From Oceanimonas sp052119705 (GTDB lineage Bacteria; Pseudomonadota; Gammaproteobacteria; Enterobacterales; Aeromonadaceae): DNA of 64,000 nt. Shown one piece after another: positions 50,323 to 59,212 of this stretch (position 1 is the first letter of the stretch; every line of letters starts with the position of its first letter). Location of the stretch: positions 98,008-162,007 of the forward strand of contig NZ_JBGQOP010000005.1 of assembly GCF_052119705.1 (NCBI RefSeq), read 5' to 3'. The notes under the pieces were generated by a model. That model ran no database searches. It was not told where the DNA came from and saw only the letters and a program-made list of their open reading frames with translations. The position numbers and the translations under genes were made by a program.

Positions 50323-51753
50323 TTAGCCACAGTGGGTCATGGCGTTGGGCGATAAAATTTCCGCCAGCTGCTCATCGGTGAGCAGACCTTCTTTGCGCAC
50401 CAATTCCGCCACGCCTAAACCGCTCAACAGCGCCTGACCGGCGATGCGGCTGGCGTTATCGTAACCGATATGCGGAACCAAGGCGGTGACTATGCCGATG
50501 CTGTTTTCAACAAAGAAGGCGCAACGATCTTCGTTGGCGGTAATGCCACGAATGCACAGCTCATCCAGCATATGAATGGACTTGCGCAAGATACGGCAGT
50601 TATTCAGCAGGTTGTAGATGATCAGCGGCTCCATGGCGTTTAACTGCAGCTGCGCGGCTTCGGCGGCCATGGTAATCGTCATGTCGGTGCCCATCACCTG
50701 AAACGCGGTTTGGTTCATGGCTTCAGGAATAACCGGGTTCACCTTGCCGGGCATAATGGAAGAGCCAGGCTGCATGGCAGGCAGGTTTATCTCAGAAAAA
50801 CCTGTGCGTGGGCCACTGGACAATAAACGTAAGTCATTGCTCAACTTAGATAATTTAACGGCTAAGCGCTTTAAGGTACCAGAGAAAGTGACGAAGGCCC
50901 CCATGTCGGAGCTGGCGGCAATCAAGTTGGGCGCCAAACAGACCGGCAAACTACTGATCTCGGCCAGTTCACTCACCGCTAAGCGGGCATAACCGGCTGG
51001 CGCGTTAATGCCGGTACCAATGGCTGTGCCGCCTAAATTCACTTCACATAACTGCAGGCAGGCTTCACTGATGCTGGCGTTTTCTGCGGCCAGATCTGCG
51101 GCAAAGGCATCGAATTCTTGGCCCAAGGTCATGGGGACCGCATCTTGCATCTGGGTACGACCCATTTTCAAGATATCAGCAAACTCTGTGCCTTTAGCGG
51201 CCAAGCTTTCTTTTAAATTCGCGACCGTCACCATCAATTCTTGGGCGGCGAAGACGATGGCCAAGCGTGCAGAAGTGGGGTAAACGTCGTTAGTAGACTG
51301 TGAGCGATTTACATCGTTGTTCGGGTGCAAGTGCGCGTATTGACCGTATTCGAAGCCGAGCTTTTTCAAGCCGATGTTGGCGATCACTTCGTTGGCATTC
51401 ATGTTGGTCGAGGTGCCGGCGCCGCCTTGAATTAAGTCGACGATAAATTCTGCATGATGTTCACCATTAATCAGCTCGGCACAGGCGGCTTGAATGGCGT
51501 TATTTTTGTCGTCGGTCAATAAACCGTGCTTATGGTTAGCGCGGGCGGCGGCGGCTTTCACCATGGCCAGTGCTTTAACCAGTTCAGGGAAGTGGCTGAT
51601 GGGCATGCCGGTGATATCGAAGTTTTGCTTTGCGCGTTGCGTCTGTATGCCATAAAGGGCAGTAGCGGGTACGGCTTGACTGCCGAGTAAGTCGTGTTCG
51701 ATGCGAGTTTGAGTCTGGCTTTGGGGGGGTTCAGTAGCGAAGTCGATATTCAT
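50323..51753 (-). CDS. aspA: Aspartate ammonia-lyase
   Basis: A 476-residue fumarase/aspartase-family enzyme converting aspartate to fumarate and ammonia. The family signature GSSIMPGKVNPVIPEAMNQ (about residues 329-347) and the substrate residues in GGAGTSTNMNANEVIAN and HPNNDVNRSQSTNDVYPTSA are present. The N-terminus is about 10 residues longer than usual. The 510-bp upstream region (51754-52266) is A+T-rich and shows no other gene. Confidence 0.95.
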   Translation of the reverse strand: MNIDFATEPPQSQTQTRIEHDLLGSQAVPATALYGIQTQRAKQNFDITGMPISHFPELVKALAMVKAAAARANHKHGLLTDDKNNAIQAACAELINGEHHAEFIVDLIQGGAGTSTNMNANEVIANIGLKKLGFEYGQYAHLHPNNDVNRSQSTNDVYPTSARLAIVFAAQELMVTVANLKESLAAKGTEFADILKMGRTQMQDAVPMTLGQEFDAFAADLAAENASISEACLQLCEVNLGGTAIGTGINAPAGYARLAVSELAEISSLPVCLAPNLIAASSDMGAFVTFSGTLKRLAVKLSKLSNDLRLLSSGPRTGFSEINLPAMQPGSSIMPGKVNPVIPEAMNQTAFQVMGTDMTITMAAEAAQLQLNAMEPLIIYNLLNNCRILRKSIHMLDELCIRGITANEDRCAFFVENSIGIVTALVPHIGYDNASRIAGQALLSGLGVAELVRKEGLLTDEQLAEILSPNAMTHCG

Positions 51754-52222
51754 AAGTCCCTTTAGAGGTTAGGTAAGTAAAATAGCGCCGATGACGGCTA
51801 GGTGCAGAACAGGCTCAGCAATCAAAGCTATTGGCATCCGTTTGATGGGAAGGCAAGGGCTCAAATCTAGATGAGGAGGCCGATCGAGCCTGAGAAACTA
51901 TAAGTTTGCATTTTTTTCGCATAGCTATTCACATGACAAGACAGAGAGCTTTGCGACTAACGATTGCTGTTTCAAGCATGCTAAAAGACCTGAACAAGGC
52001 CTAAACAAGGTGAAACGCCAGTAAAGATAGCGAAATGGCGGCGGCTTTCCTAGTGTCTAGTGCGAGATATTCATTGGATTTGGTGGTTTTTTCTATTTTT
52101 ATGGCTCAGTGCATAAAAGGCCGTAGGCGGGCCGGCTGGGTGAATGAGAGCAAGTTTTTCCCCAAACTTTCGACCCACACTTTTGACTCAAACACAGCTA
52201 AAAACCTAAGCGTAAATTCCCC

Positions 52223-52250
52223 GCGAGACTGAATGACTAGTCAGTCTCGC
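52223..52250 (-). terminator. Hairpin after the Nudix gene
   Basis: GCGAGACTGA and TCAGTCTCGC form a 10-bp perfect stem 17 bp beyond the stop of the minus-strand Nudix gene. A T run is lacking, so termination is plausible rather than certain. Confidence 0.5.
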
Positions 52251-52266
52251 AGGAATGTGGCAATTT

Positions 52267-52707
52267 TTAACCTAAGCGCGAGCGCTCAATGATGGCGGCT
52301 AAATCTGGACATAAGGGGCAGGGCAGCGCTTGGGGTGAAAACCAACCCACGGCTTCTGCATCATCCAAGGCTTGTGCTTCTCCACTCACATAATGGCCGC
52401 GCACCGCCACCATTACATAATGATGGGCTAATTGATCGTCATTACCGTTCTCTAACACATCGAAACAGGCGAAGGGTGAGTCCATGTTTGCATGAATGGT
52501 GGTTTCTTCTAGCAACTCCCGGGCCGCACCTTGGGCCATGGTTTCGCCCCATTCCAACTTACCACCCGGAAAACCCCAATGGCCCGCATGGGGCGCAAAT
52601 TTACGCTTCACCAACAATACCTGCTCTTGCTGCCAAACGATGGCAATCACGCCGACTTTTGGCTTTGGATTGCTAGGTTGTTGATTATTCTGCGCTAACA
52701 ACGCCAT
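52267..52707 (-). CDS. Nudix hydrolase
   Basis: A 146-residue Nudix domain with box GGKLEWGETMAQGAARELLE followed by ETTI, close to the canonical Gx5Ex7REUxEExGU with Thr in place of the final Gly. It resembles MutT-like and ADP-ribose pyrophosphatase-like enzymes (VKVGVIAIVWQQEQVLLVKR style N-terminus, here PKVGVIAIVWQQ). Substrate is unknown. Confidence 0.88.
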   Translation of the reverse strand: MALLAQNNQQPSNPKPKVGVIAIVWQQEQVLLVKRKFAPHAGHWGFPGGKLEWGETMAQGAARELLEETTIHANMDSPFACFDVLENGNDDQLAHHYVMVAVRGHYVSGEAQALDDAEAVGWFSPQALPCPLCPDLAAIIERSRLG

Positions 52708-52762
52708 CTGTGCTCCTAAAGATACAAATAAGGCTTTACCTTAGCGCAGCTCGGCGCTGATA

Positions 52763-53011
52763 TCACTTCTTAAGCAATCGATATACGAACAGCAAGGCGA
52801 GTGCACCGACAATAGCGGTGAAGAAACTGCCGAGGTTAAAGCCGGTGACCACGCCAAAGCCCAGTTGGGTACCAATCCAGCCGCCGACGAAGGCACCAGC
52901 CACACCCAGTAAAATGGTCATGATAAAGCCGCCGCCGTCACGGCCGGGCATTAGCCACTTGGCTACCACACCGGCGATCAGACCAAATACAATCCAACTT
53001 AAAATTCCCAT
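52763..53011 (-). CDS. GlsB/YeaQ/YmgE-family stress-response membrane protein
   Basis: An 82-residue protein of three membrane helices: MGILSWIVFGLIAGVVAKWL, MPGRDGGGFIMTILLGVAGA, and a C-terminal GSFFTAIVGALALLFVYRLL. The PGRDGGG loop is the family mark. Members are often induced by envelope or acid stress; the molecular role is unknown. The gene follows, or shares a promoter region with, the Nudix gene on the minus strand. Confidence 0.85.
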   Translation of the reverse strand: MGILSWIVFGLIAGVVAKWLMPGRDGGGFIMTILLGVAGAFVGGWIGTQLGFGVVTGFNLGSFFTAIVGALALLFVYRLLKK

Positions 53012-53053
53012 TACCTAACTCCTGATATAAGTAAGACATAGCGCTCAGCGCGA

Positions 53054-53172
53054 GTTTTGTTAAGGGTGAAGCGTGAAGGGTGAAGAGGACGAGATAACAC
53101 TAATACTACAGAGAAAGCATCGAATCTGAGTGTTGGTTTTTCCCCTTCACTCCTCACCCTTCACCCTTCACA
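53054..53172. repeat. Heptamer-armed inverted-repeat element, second copy of the manC-type element
   Basis: TTTTGTTAAGGGTGAAGCGT (from 53055), then GAGG plus ACGAGATAAC (53089-53098), ACTACAGAGAAAGCAT, and a right arm CCCCTTCACTCCTCACCCTT (from 53143) aligned base by base with 20427-20545. It lies between the GlsB-like gene start and the DUF1513 gene stop. Confidence 0.85.
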
Positions 53173-53203
53173 GTTTACGGCGGTTAGTTTTGCCGTTATA
53201 TCG

Positions 53204-54280
53204 TTAGGCGTCAATGAGAGCCCAGTGATTATCCCACTCATAGGACGAATAGAAGCGCTGCTCGCGACCACTGCTGTCGAGCAGGCGGATGCCACCCTGG
53301 CCGCTCCCCAGCCAGATGTTGCCGTCTTGCTCTGCGGCGCCGGAGGCATCGGGCAGCGGTGCAATGCGCAGCAGCTCGCCACTGTGGCGATGCCACAAGC
53401 CATAGCAGTTGCCCGGCGGTGAGGTGGCGGCAATCAGGGTGTCGGTGACGGCGATGCTGGCGATGTAGTGATTAAAGCGCGCCCAGTCGAGCGTGGTGCC
53501 GCCCAGTGCCTGCAACGGCTGGCCGGGCCGATGGCGGACAATCAGCGGCGGGTAGTCGTCCGGCTCGCCCCGGTATTGCTGACCGGTGAACACTTCGCCG
53601 TCATGGGTGACCGCCAGATGACGAATCGACTGGTGCTTGTTTGCCAGCGTAGCCTGTTCCAGCAGTTCGCCAGTGGCGGCATCGAGATAGCTCAGACTGG
53701 GGGCCATGCTGTTCAGGTTGAGCGGCTCACGGCCATAGGTATGCACGCCGCCGACCCCCACCACTAGATTGCCGCTTGGCAGCAGACGTATTTCGTGCGG
53801 ACCTATGCCGAAGCCTCGATATTCCGCCATTTTTTCCAGCCTGCCCGCGATCAGTTCGTAAACGCCGATGATGCCTTCGCTGCTGTCGCTGACACCTTCG
53901 GTGGTAAACAGGCGTCGACCGTCGGCGCTGAACACGCCGTGGCCGTAATAGTGACGCTGGGGGTCGGCTTGGCGTACCTGCAACAGGCGGCCTTCGGCAT
54001 GGTCGAACAGACAGAGAAAGCCGCCCGGACGACGGGCATGACATACCGCCAGCGGCTGGTGAGGATGCACCGCCATGCCGTGGCCTCGATCGGGCAGCGG
54101 CAGCTCATAGCGCAGGCTGCCATCCAGGTTGAGCGCCTGCACCACATAGCGCCCTTGTTTACGGCGTCCGCCGCCAATCAGATAGCGTTGCGGGCTGCGG
54201 GGCAGGGCGCAACCGGCCAGCCCCAGGCTGCACAAGACGCCGGCGGCCGACAGGCCTTTTAGAAACTGGCGCCGTTGCAT
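53204..54280 (-). CDS. DUF1513-family periplasmic protein of an iron-type operon
   Basis: A 358-residue protein with a Tat-like leader (RRQFLKG, hydrophobic stretch, then LAGC, which may also be a lipobox). The rest looks like a seven-bladed beta-propeller: repeated Gly-His/Asp loops such as GHGMAVHPHQPLAVCHARRP, GHGVFSADGRRLFTTEG, GIGPHEIRLLPSGNLVVGVG and SIRHLAVTHDGEVF. Function is unknown. Its start overlaps the stop of the imelysin gene (TGATG), making it the last gene of a four-gene operon. Confidence 0.8.
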   Translation of the reverse strand: MQRRQFLKGLSAAGVLCSLGLAGCALPRSPQRYLIGGGRRKQGRYVVQALNLDGSLRYELPLPDRGHGMAVHPHQPLAVCHARRPGGFLCLFDHAEGRLLQVRQADPQRHYYGHGVFSADGRRLFTTEGVSDSSEGIIGVYELIAGRLEKMAEYRGFGIGPHEIRLLPSGNLVVGVGGVHTYGREPLNLNSMAPSLSYLDAATGELLEQATLANKHQSIRHLAVTHDGEVFTGQQYRGEPDDYPPLIVRHRPGQPLQALGGTTLDWARFNHYIASIAVTDTLIAATSPPGNCYGLWHRHSGELLRIAPLPDASGAAEQDGNIWLGSGQGGIRLLDSSGREQRFYSSYEWDNHWALIDA

Positions 54281-55326
54281 CAGTCACCGTCCGAGGAGTT
54301 GAAGCCGAGGTTCAGTCCCAGCTCGTCGGGCAGGCGCTGTTTCAGCTGGTAACCCAGTTTATCGAACGACAGCTTGAAGCGCAGCAGGGCGGCGTAGCGA
54401 TCCCCTTCCAGCCAGTAGCCCAGGCTGTCGCCTGCGGGCAAGTGTTTGAGGGTGTCGGCAAAGGCGTGGTCTAGCGCCGCGATAACGGCGGCGTGATCCT
54501 GGTCTTGTTGTTGCGAACCTTGCAGATAGGTGCGGATACCGCCATTGCGGTATTCCTGCTCCAGAGAGATCAGGCTGGTACGCAGAAAATGCAGCGACTG
54601 ACCGCTGCGCCAGGCCTCGGCAAACAGCGGCCGCGGATGCTCGACGGTGTTGAGCGGCAACACCAGCTTCTTTTCGATGCGCTCGTAACGATGAGCAAGC
54701 TGACCCAGGATCTGGGTTAGCAGGGCGGTGCTGCCACCCTGTTGCTGCATTTGGTTCAGCTGTTGCTGGTAGCCGTCGGCATCGTGCCAAGCTGCGTTCA
54801 GTCGTTGGCCATTGGCGGTCAGTTCGGCAGCGATGCCGGGCAGTAGCAGGCAGCGTTGCCGAGGAGTGAAGTCGTTTTGCAGCAGGTATTCCATGGCGCC
54901 CAGAGTACCGGTGATGCCTTGCTGTCGCACGGATTGGCCCTGCTCGGCGGCGGTCAGCTGGCGTTGCAGTTGCTTGCCGGTGGTGTCTTTCTTGTCGGGC
55001 CAGAATTGAAAGGCAAAGCTCAGGCCTTCGGCATCCAACGGGCCATCGCTCTGGCCCTGATGGGCGCTCCAAGCGGCAAAGCTGCTGCGCCAGTGTTGCT
55101 GCAGTGCGGTTAGCCGCGCGGCTTGTGTGGCAGATGATGACGCTTGGCAATAATCGCTGCCAGCCTGTTGCAGCTGCTGCAGTTCATCGGCCAGTTGGTC
55201 GGCCTGCGAGCGCATAAAGGTCAGATGGTAGTTGGTTAACGCCTGCAGGGCGGGATCAACCGGTGGCCGGCTCTGGCAGGCAGTGAGGGTGCCAAGGGTG
55301 GCGAGCAGCAACAGCGTTTTTTTCAT
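54280..55326 (-). CDS. Imelysin-family lipoprotein, second copy in operon
   Basis: A 348-residue lipoprotein (lipobox LTAC, Cys 17) of the imelysin/peptidase M75 fold, made of long helices. Visible blocks are WSAHQGQSDGPLDAEGLSFA, FQFWPDKKDTTGK and GTLGAMEYLLQND, the last replacing the GxHxxE metal motif of IrpA with GAMEY, so metal binding may differ. Both ends overlap neighbours by a few bases. Imelysins take part in periplasmic iron handling. Confidence 0.8.
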   Translation of the reverse strand: MKKTLLLLATLGTLTACQSRPPVDPALQALTNYHLTFMRSQADQLADELQQLQQAGSDYCQASSSATQAARLTALQQHWRSSFAAWSAHQGQSDGPLDAEGLSFAFQFWPDKKDTTGKQLQRQLTAAEQGQSVRQQGITGTLGAMEYLLQNDFTPRQRCLLLPGIAAELTANGQRLNAAWHDADGYQQQLNQMQQQGGSTALLTQILGQLAHRYERIEKKLVLPLNTVEHPRPLFAEAWRSGQSLHFLRTSLISLEQEYRNGGIRTYLQGSQQQDQDHAAVIAALDHAFADTLKHLPAGDSLGYWLEGDRYAALLRFKLSFDKLGYQLKQRLPDELGLNLGFNSSDGD

Positions 55327-56708
55327 AAGGACTCCAGAAAGGCGATGAGTTGAGTGCGTTCGTCGGTGCTCATGGCGATGACGCTTTGTTTGGCGGCCTC
55401 GGCTTCGCCGCCGTGCCAGAGAATGGCCTCCAGCAGGGTGCGGGCGCGGCCATCATGCAGGTAATAGGCATGGCTGCCGGCCACTTCACCGGCATAGCCC
55501 AGGCCCCAGAGTGGCGGGGTGCGCCATTCATGCCCGTTGGCCTGAAACTCGGGTCGGTTGTCGGCCAGTCCGTCGCCCATGTCGTGCAGCAGCAGATCGG
55601 TATAGGGGTAGATTTGCTGGTGGCTCAGAGCAGCACTGTCATGCTCGCCTGTGGTATACGAGGGGGTATGGCAACTGCTGCAGCCCAACGCCAGAAACAG
55701 CTGTTCGCCGGCGGCCACGTTGGGATGATCCAGGTTGCGGCGGGCGGGAACGGCCAGATGTTGGCTGTAGAAGGTGACCGAGTCCAGAATGTCATCGCTG
55801 ACTTCGATCTGGCCACCATCGGGATACTGTTCGCAATGTTGCGCCGGGGTGCAATCGTCGGCAGTGACCATGCTCGAGGTCAGGCCCATGTCGCCGGCAA
55901 AGGCACTGGCATTTTGCTGGCGCAGGTTAGGCTGGCCGGCTTTCCAGCCGAAACGACCGATGGCGGTCTGCTCTGCGGCAATGCCCCACACCCGGTTGGC
56001 GCGACCGCTGATGCCATCGTGATTCTGATCTTGTGGATCTTCTCGTACCAGTAGGTCGGTTTCATCGATGGCTTCCAGCAGCCCCAGGCCAATCATGGGC
56101 GGGGCGATGCGGGACGAGAACAGGGTGTCCGGATGCAGGGCGCCGTAGCTGGGATCGGCCACCGTCAGTTGTGGCTGGCGCAGTTCCACCTTGGTGCCGT
56201 CTTTCAGGCTCACGACATGGGTCTGGTAGTCGATCTGTACCTTGCCTTCCGGGCGAACGCCGGGAATGGCCATATCCTGCAGCTGGCCGCCATAGCTGGG
56301 TTCGTTGAGCACACCATGCACCCGTAACCATTCCTGTTGCTTCGGGCTGCCGTCGGTCGGAATCGACAGGCGCACCAGCATGCTGACCGCGTTGTCGTCG
56401 GCAAACTGCGGCGGGTGGCCACGGCCGTCCTTGACGTGACAGCTCTGACAGGCGTTGGTGTTGAACAGCGGACCCAAGCCGTCGCGGGCATCGGTGGTGG
56501 CCGGAGCCATCACCCAGGGGTTGCGAAAGAAGCTGTTGCCGACCGAGAAGTCCAGACGCTTTTCAAAGCTGAGGTTGGCGGCGGCCATGGAATAGGCGTT
56601 GGCACCGGTTTTGTCGGTGGTGGTGTCGCCACCGGGCTTGGCCGGGTTGGCTTGTGCATTTAAGACTAGGGTGGCGCCGAGCAGTGCGCTTGAAAGTCGA
56701 AACAACAT
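55323..56708 (-). CDS. Di-heme oxidoreductase (DHOR/DUF1111 family)
   Basis: A 461-residue periplasmic protein with signal peptide (MLFRLSSALLGATLVLNAQA) and two heme c attachment sites, CQSCH (near residue 86) and CSSCH (near 340). Family blocks FFRNPWVMAPATTDARDGLG, PLFNTNAC, and RTPPLWGLGYAGEV with YLHDGRARTLLEAILWHGGE are present. The family is commonly found beside imelysins in iron-regulated operons, where it may oxidise or reduce iron. It overlaps the following imelysin gene by an ATGA. Confidence 0.88.
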   Translation of the reverse strand: MLFRLSSALLGATLVLNAQANPAKPGGDTTTDKTGANAYSMAAANLSFEKRLDFSVGNSFFRNPWVMAPATTDARDGLGPLFNTNACQSCHVKDGRGHPPQFADDNAVSMLVRLSIPTDGSPKQQEWLRVHGVLNEPSYGGQLQDMAIPGVRPEGKVQIDYQTHVVSLKDGTKVELRQPQLTVADPSYGALHPDTLFSSRIAPPMIGLGLLEAIDETDLLVREDPQDQNHDGISGRANRVWGIAAEQTAIGRFGWKAGQPNLRQQNASAFAGDMGLTSSMVTADDCTPAQHCEQYPDGGQIEVSDDILDSVTFYSQHLAVPARRNLDHPNVAAGEQLFLALGCSSCHTPSYTTGEHDSAALSHQQIYPYTDLLLHDMGDGLADNRPEFQANGHEWRTPPLWGLGYAGEVAGSHAYYLHDGRARTLLEAILWHGGEAEAAKQSVIAMSTDERTQLIAFLESL

Positions 56709-56729
56709 ATTGAATCCAGAATAAAAAAC

Positions 56730-56847
56730 GGTGAAGAGCGAAGAGAGATGAGTAAAGAGGAAAGTACACCGTCTTTAGATACGCTGTACTTTCTGTGGCC
56801 TGGGTGTGATTTTCGCCCCCTTCACTTTTTACCCTTCACCCTTTACA
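56730..56847. repeat. Heptamer-armed inverted-repeat element inside the iron operon
   Basis: GGTGAAGAGCGAAGAGAGAT (from 56730) faces CCCCCTTCACTTTTTACCCT (from 56816), with a core that holds its own AAAGTAC/GTACTTT stem (56761-56792). It lies in the gap between the irpA stop and the start of the di-heme oxidoreductase gene. Confidence 0.75.
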
Positions 56848-56855
56848 AGATGAGC

Positions 56856-58118
56856 CTAAGGCTCGAGATCGGCGATGTCTTGGTTCAGGTTGTTAATGCC
56901 GATGGCGTTGGCGGCAAGCTCGATGGCACGGGTCTGCTCGACCAGGCCGTCGATGGCATCCATCACCAACTGGTTACCGGCCGGGTTGTCGGCGGCAATC
57001 AGCTGATCAAAATGCACTTTGTTTAGCTCGGCAGAGGCAACCAGTTGGTAGACACCCTGTTCGCTCGCGCGCATCTGCACGCCAATCTGTTTGGCGGCGC
57101 CGCTGTCTTGTTGCGCTACCAGCTGCAGCAGCGAGGGACCCTGCAGGGTGCTGCCGTCGATGCGCTGGTACTCGCCGAACATCAGGTTAACGATGCCTTT
57201 CTCGTTGTAATAGTTGGCGTTATGGGTATTGTCGGAGAAGCAGTCGTGCTCGTCTTCCACCGAGTTGGCCACCAGTGCCACTTTCATCCGTTGACCGGCC
57301 AGCTCGCCCAGCGACAGGGAACCCATGCCAAACAGCATGCGGCGCAGACCGTCTTCGGTGGGCAGGGCGGTCAGTTCGGCGCGATAGTTGTCGCTTTGGT
57401 CGGCTTGCCACTGGTTGCTCATCCAGCCGAGATCGCTGACCAGCAGCTGACTGGCGGCCTGCAGGTAATCCCGACGGCGGTCGCAGTTACCGTTGGTGCA
57501 GGCTTCGCCCACTGCATAGTCGGTGTAGGGGCGTTCGCCAGCACCGGCGTTGGTGCCATGCAGATCCTGCCCCCAAAGCAGAAACTCGATGGCGTGATAA
57601 CCTGAGGCCACGTTGGCTTCTGAGCCGGCCAGTTCATTGAGGCTGGCCAGCAGCTCGGGAGTGATGTTGCTGACATCCAGCCGTTCGCCACCAACCTGCA
57701 GTGTTGTGTTAGCGACGATATTGGCGGCGGCGCCGTCGTTACCCAGCTCGTGCTGATAGCCGGCGGCCACATAGTCGATCAGCCCTTCATCCAGCGGCCA
57801 GGCGTTGAGCTGGCCTTCCCACTCGTCGACCACTGGGTTTCCGAAACGAAACACTTCGGATTGCTGATAAGGCACCCGGGCCGCAATCCAGGCGGTGCGC
57901 GCTTGGGCTAGCGTTTGTTCGCTCGGATTGGCTAACAAACGCTTGATGGCCACATCTAATTGCTGGGCGGTAGTTAACGCGTCGCCGTATACCGCATGAG
58001 CGATATCCGCATAATGCTCAACGACTTGGCTTTGAGTAATGTCAGCGGTTTTAGTATTGGCGCAACCACTAAGCAGGGCACCAATGGCAGCGGCCAACAC
58101 TAATTTAGGATAAGGCAT
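56856..58118 (-). CDS. irpA: Imelysin-family iron-regulated lipoprotein IrpA
   Basis: A 420-residue lipoprotein with lipobox LLSGC. The imelysin motif GYHAIEFLLWGQD (GxHxxE) and NPVVDEWEGQLNAWPLDEGL are conserved, as is VNLMFGEYQRIDGSTLQGPS. The ATG at 58118 with AAAAAGGA upstream gives a normal lipoprotein signal; a frame from 58214 would not. It is the first gene of an operon with the di-heme oxidoreductase, second imelysin and DUF1513 genes. The first 75 or so codons look like host DNA while the rest is G+C-richer. Confidence 0.88.
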   Translation of the reverse strand: MPYPKLVLAAAIGALLSGCANTKTADITQSQVVEHYADIAHAVYGDALTTAQQLDVAIKRLLANPSEQTLAQARTAWIAARVPYQQSEVFRFGNPVVDEWEGQLNAWPLDEGLIDYVAAGYQHELGNDGAAANIVANTTLQVGGERLDVSNITPELLASLNELAGSEANVASGYHAIEFLLWGQDLHGTNAGAGERPYTDYAVGEACTNGNCDRRRDYLQAASQLLVSDLGWMSNQWQADQSDNYRAELTALPTEDGLRRMLFGMGSLSLGELAGQRMKVALVANSVEDEHDCFSDNTHNANYYNEKGIVNLMFGEYQRIDGSTLQGPSLLQLVAQQDSGAAKQIGVQMRASEQGVYQLVASAELNKVHFDQLIAADNPAGNQLVMDAIDGLVEQTRAIELAANAIGINNLNQDIADLEP

Positions 58119-58161
58119 TCGAGCATCCTTTTTGCAGGTAACAACCGCATGCGGTCGAGTA

Positions 58162-58182
58162 TGAGTTTGAGAATCGTTTGTG
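58162..58182. promoter_or_regulatory. Weak Fur-box candidate upstream of irpA
   Basis: TGAGTTTGAGAATCGTTTGTG contains GAGAATCGTT, 8 of 10 to the inner Fur motif GATAATCATT, about 45 bp before the irpA start. The outer halves fit poorly. It is proposed mainly because homologous operons are iron-regulated. Confidence 0.35.
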
Positions 58183-58286
58183 TTCAGGGTGGGGAGTGTA
58201 GCGGTTTTAGGCAAAGGGTCGCAACAAATAATTAGTCGAATGAGGGCAAGGCGAAAAGAGGAAATATAGTGGTGAGTGGAGCGCCT

Positions 58287-58440
58287 TACACGGTACGCCG
58301 TAAGTTAAAAAAGACGCTGTGGGTCTTTAACGTACGGCTAAGGGAGAGGCCGTACGCTTTACGTCGTACGCCATACGTAAAAACCAAGCGGTGTTTATCT
58401 TTAACTTATGGCGTACAGCGTATGGCATAAGTTAATGCTC
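58287..58440. repeat. TACGCC-type heptamer elements, two copies, after the ABC ATPase gene
   Basis: Units such as GTACGCT, TTACGTC, GTACGCC and ATACGTA (58336-58363) face GCGTACA, GCGTATG and GCATAAG (58410-58430) around the core AAAACCAAGCGGTGTTT and TCTTTAAC. A diverged second copy is at 58287-58329. The same core and arms recur at 60964-61034. The rest of 58119-58471 shows no gene. Confidence 0.75.
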
Positions 58441-58471
58441 AGATCTTTAGTTGATCGCTTATCGCTATCCC

Positions 58472-59212
58472 TTAAAGGATTTTACTTAAAAACTCTTGGG
58501 TTCTGGGCTCTTGAGGGTGATCAAATAAAGCAACGGGATTATTTTGCTCTAAAATACGTCCCTCATGAATAAACACCACGCGGTCGCTCACTTCGCGGGC
58601 AAAACCCATTTCGTGGGTTACCACCACCATGGTCATGCCCTCTAGTGCTAATTGTTTCATTACGGCTAATACTTCACCGACCATTTCTGGATCCAGCGCC
58701 GAGGTGGGCTCATCAAACAACATGATTTTTGGATTCATGGCCAGCGCCCGTGCTATGGCCACGCGTTGTTTTTGACCGCCGGATAATTCGCCCGGATAGG
58801 CATAGGCTTTATCGGACAAGCCCACTTTGTTTAATAATTCCAGCGCCGCTTTTTTAGCCACCGCCTTAGGCACGCCTCTGGCCTTGATGGGCGCTAAAAT
58901 GATGTTATCCAACACACTTTTGTGGGGGAATAAATTAAAATGCTGAAACACCATGCCCACTTCTTGGCGAATTTTATTAATGTTGGTGCTGGGCGCGGTA
59001 ATGTCTTGGCCATCAATAAGCACTTGGCCCGAGGTAATTTCGTCCAGTCTATTTAAGCAGCGCAAGAAGGTGCTCTTGCCGGAGCCTGAGGCGCCAATCA
59101 CACACACCACTTCGCGGGCGGCAATGTTAATCGAAATATCTTTAAGCACTTCGTTGGCGCCAAAGGATTTTTTTAAGCTGTGTACTTGGATGATGTTCAT
59201 GGCAGTCGACAT
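58472..59212 (-). CDS. glnQ: Polar amino-acid ABC transporter, ATP-binding protein (GlnQ-like)
   Basis: A 246-residue ABC ATPase: Walker A GASGSGKST, Q-loop in VGMVFQHFNLFPHKSVLDNI, signature LSGGQKQRVAIARALA, Walker B IMLFDEPTSALDPE and switch His in VVVTHEMGFAREVSD. It belongs to the polar amino-acid uptake family. The first ATG (59212) lies inside the permease gene; an ATG at 59200 is an alternative. The three genes SBP-permease-ATPase form one operon. Confidence 0.92.
   Translation of the reverse strand: MSTAMNIIQVHSLKKSFGANEVLKDISINIAAREVVCVIGASGSGKSTFLRCLNRLDEITSGQVLIDGQDITAPSTNINKIRQEVGMVFQHFNLFPHKSVLDNIILAPIKARGVPKAVAKKAALELLNKVGLSDKAYAYPGELSGGQKQRVAIARALAMNPKIMLFDEPTSALDPEMVGEVLAVMKQLALEGMTMVVVTHEMGFAREVSDRVVFIHEGRILEQNNPVALFDHPQEPRTQEFLSKIL

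Noticed and set aside
53795..57605. Several plus-strand frames of 100-230 codons opposite the iron operon.
   Set aside because: Same cause: G+C-rich antisense shadows of well-supported minus-strand genes.
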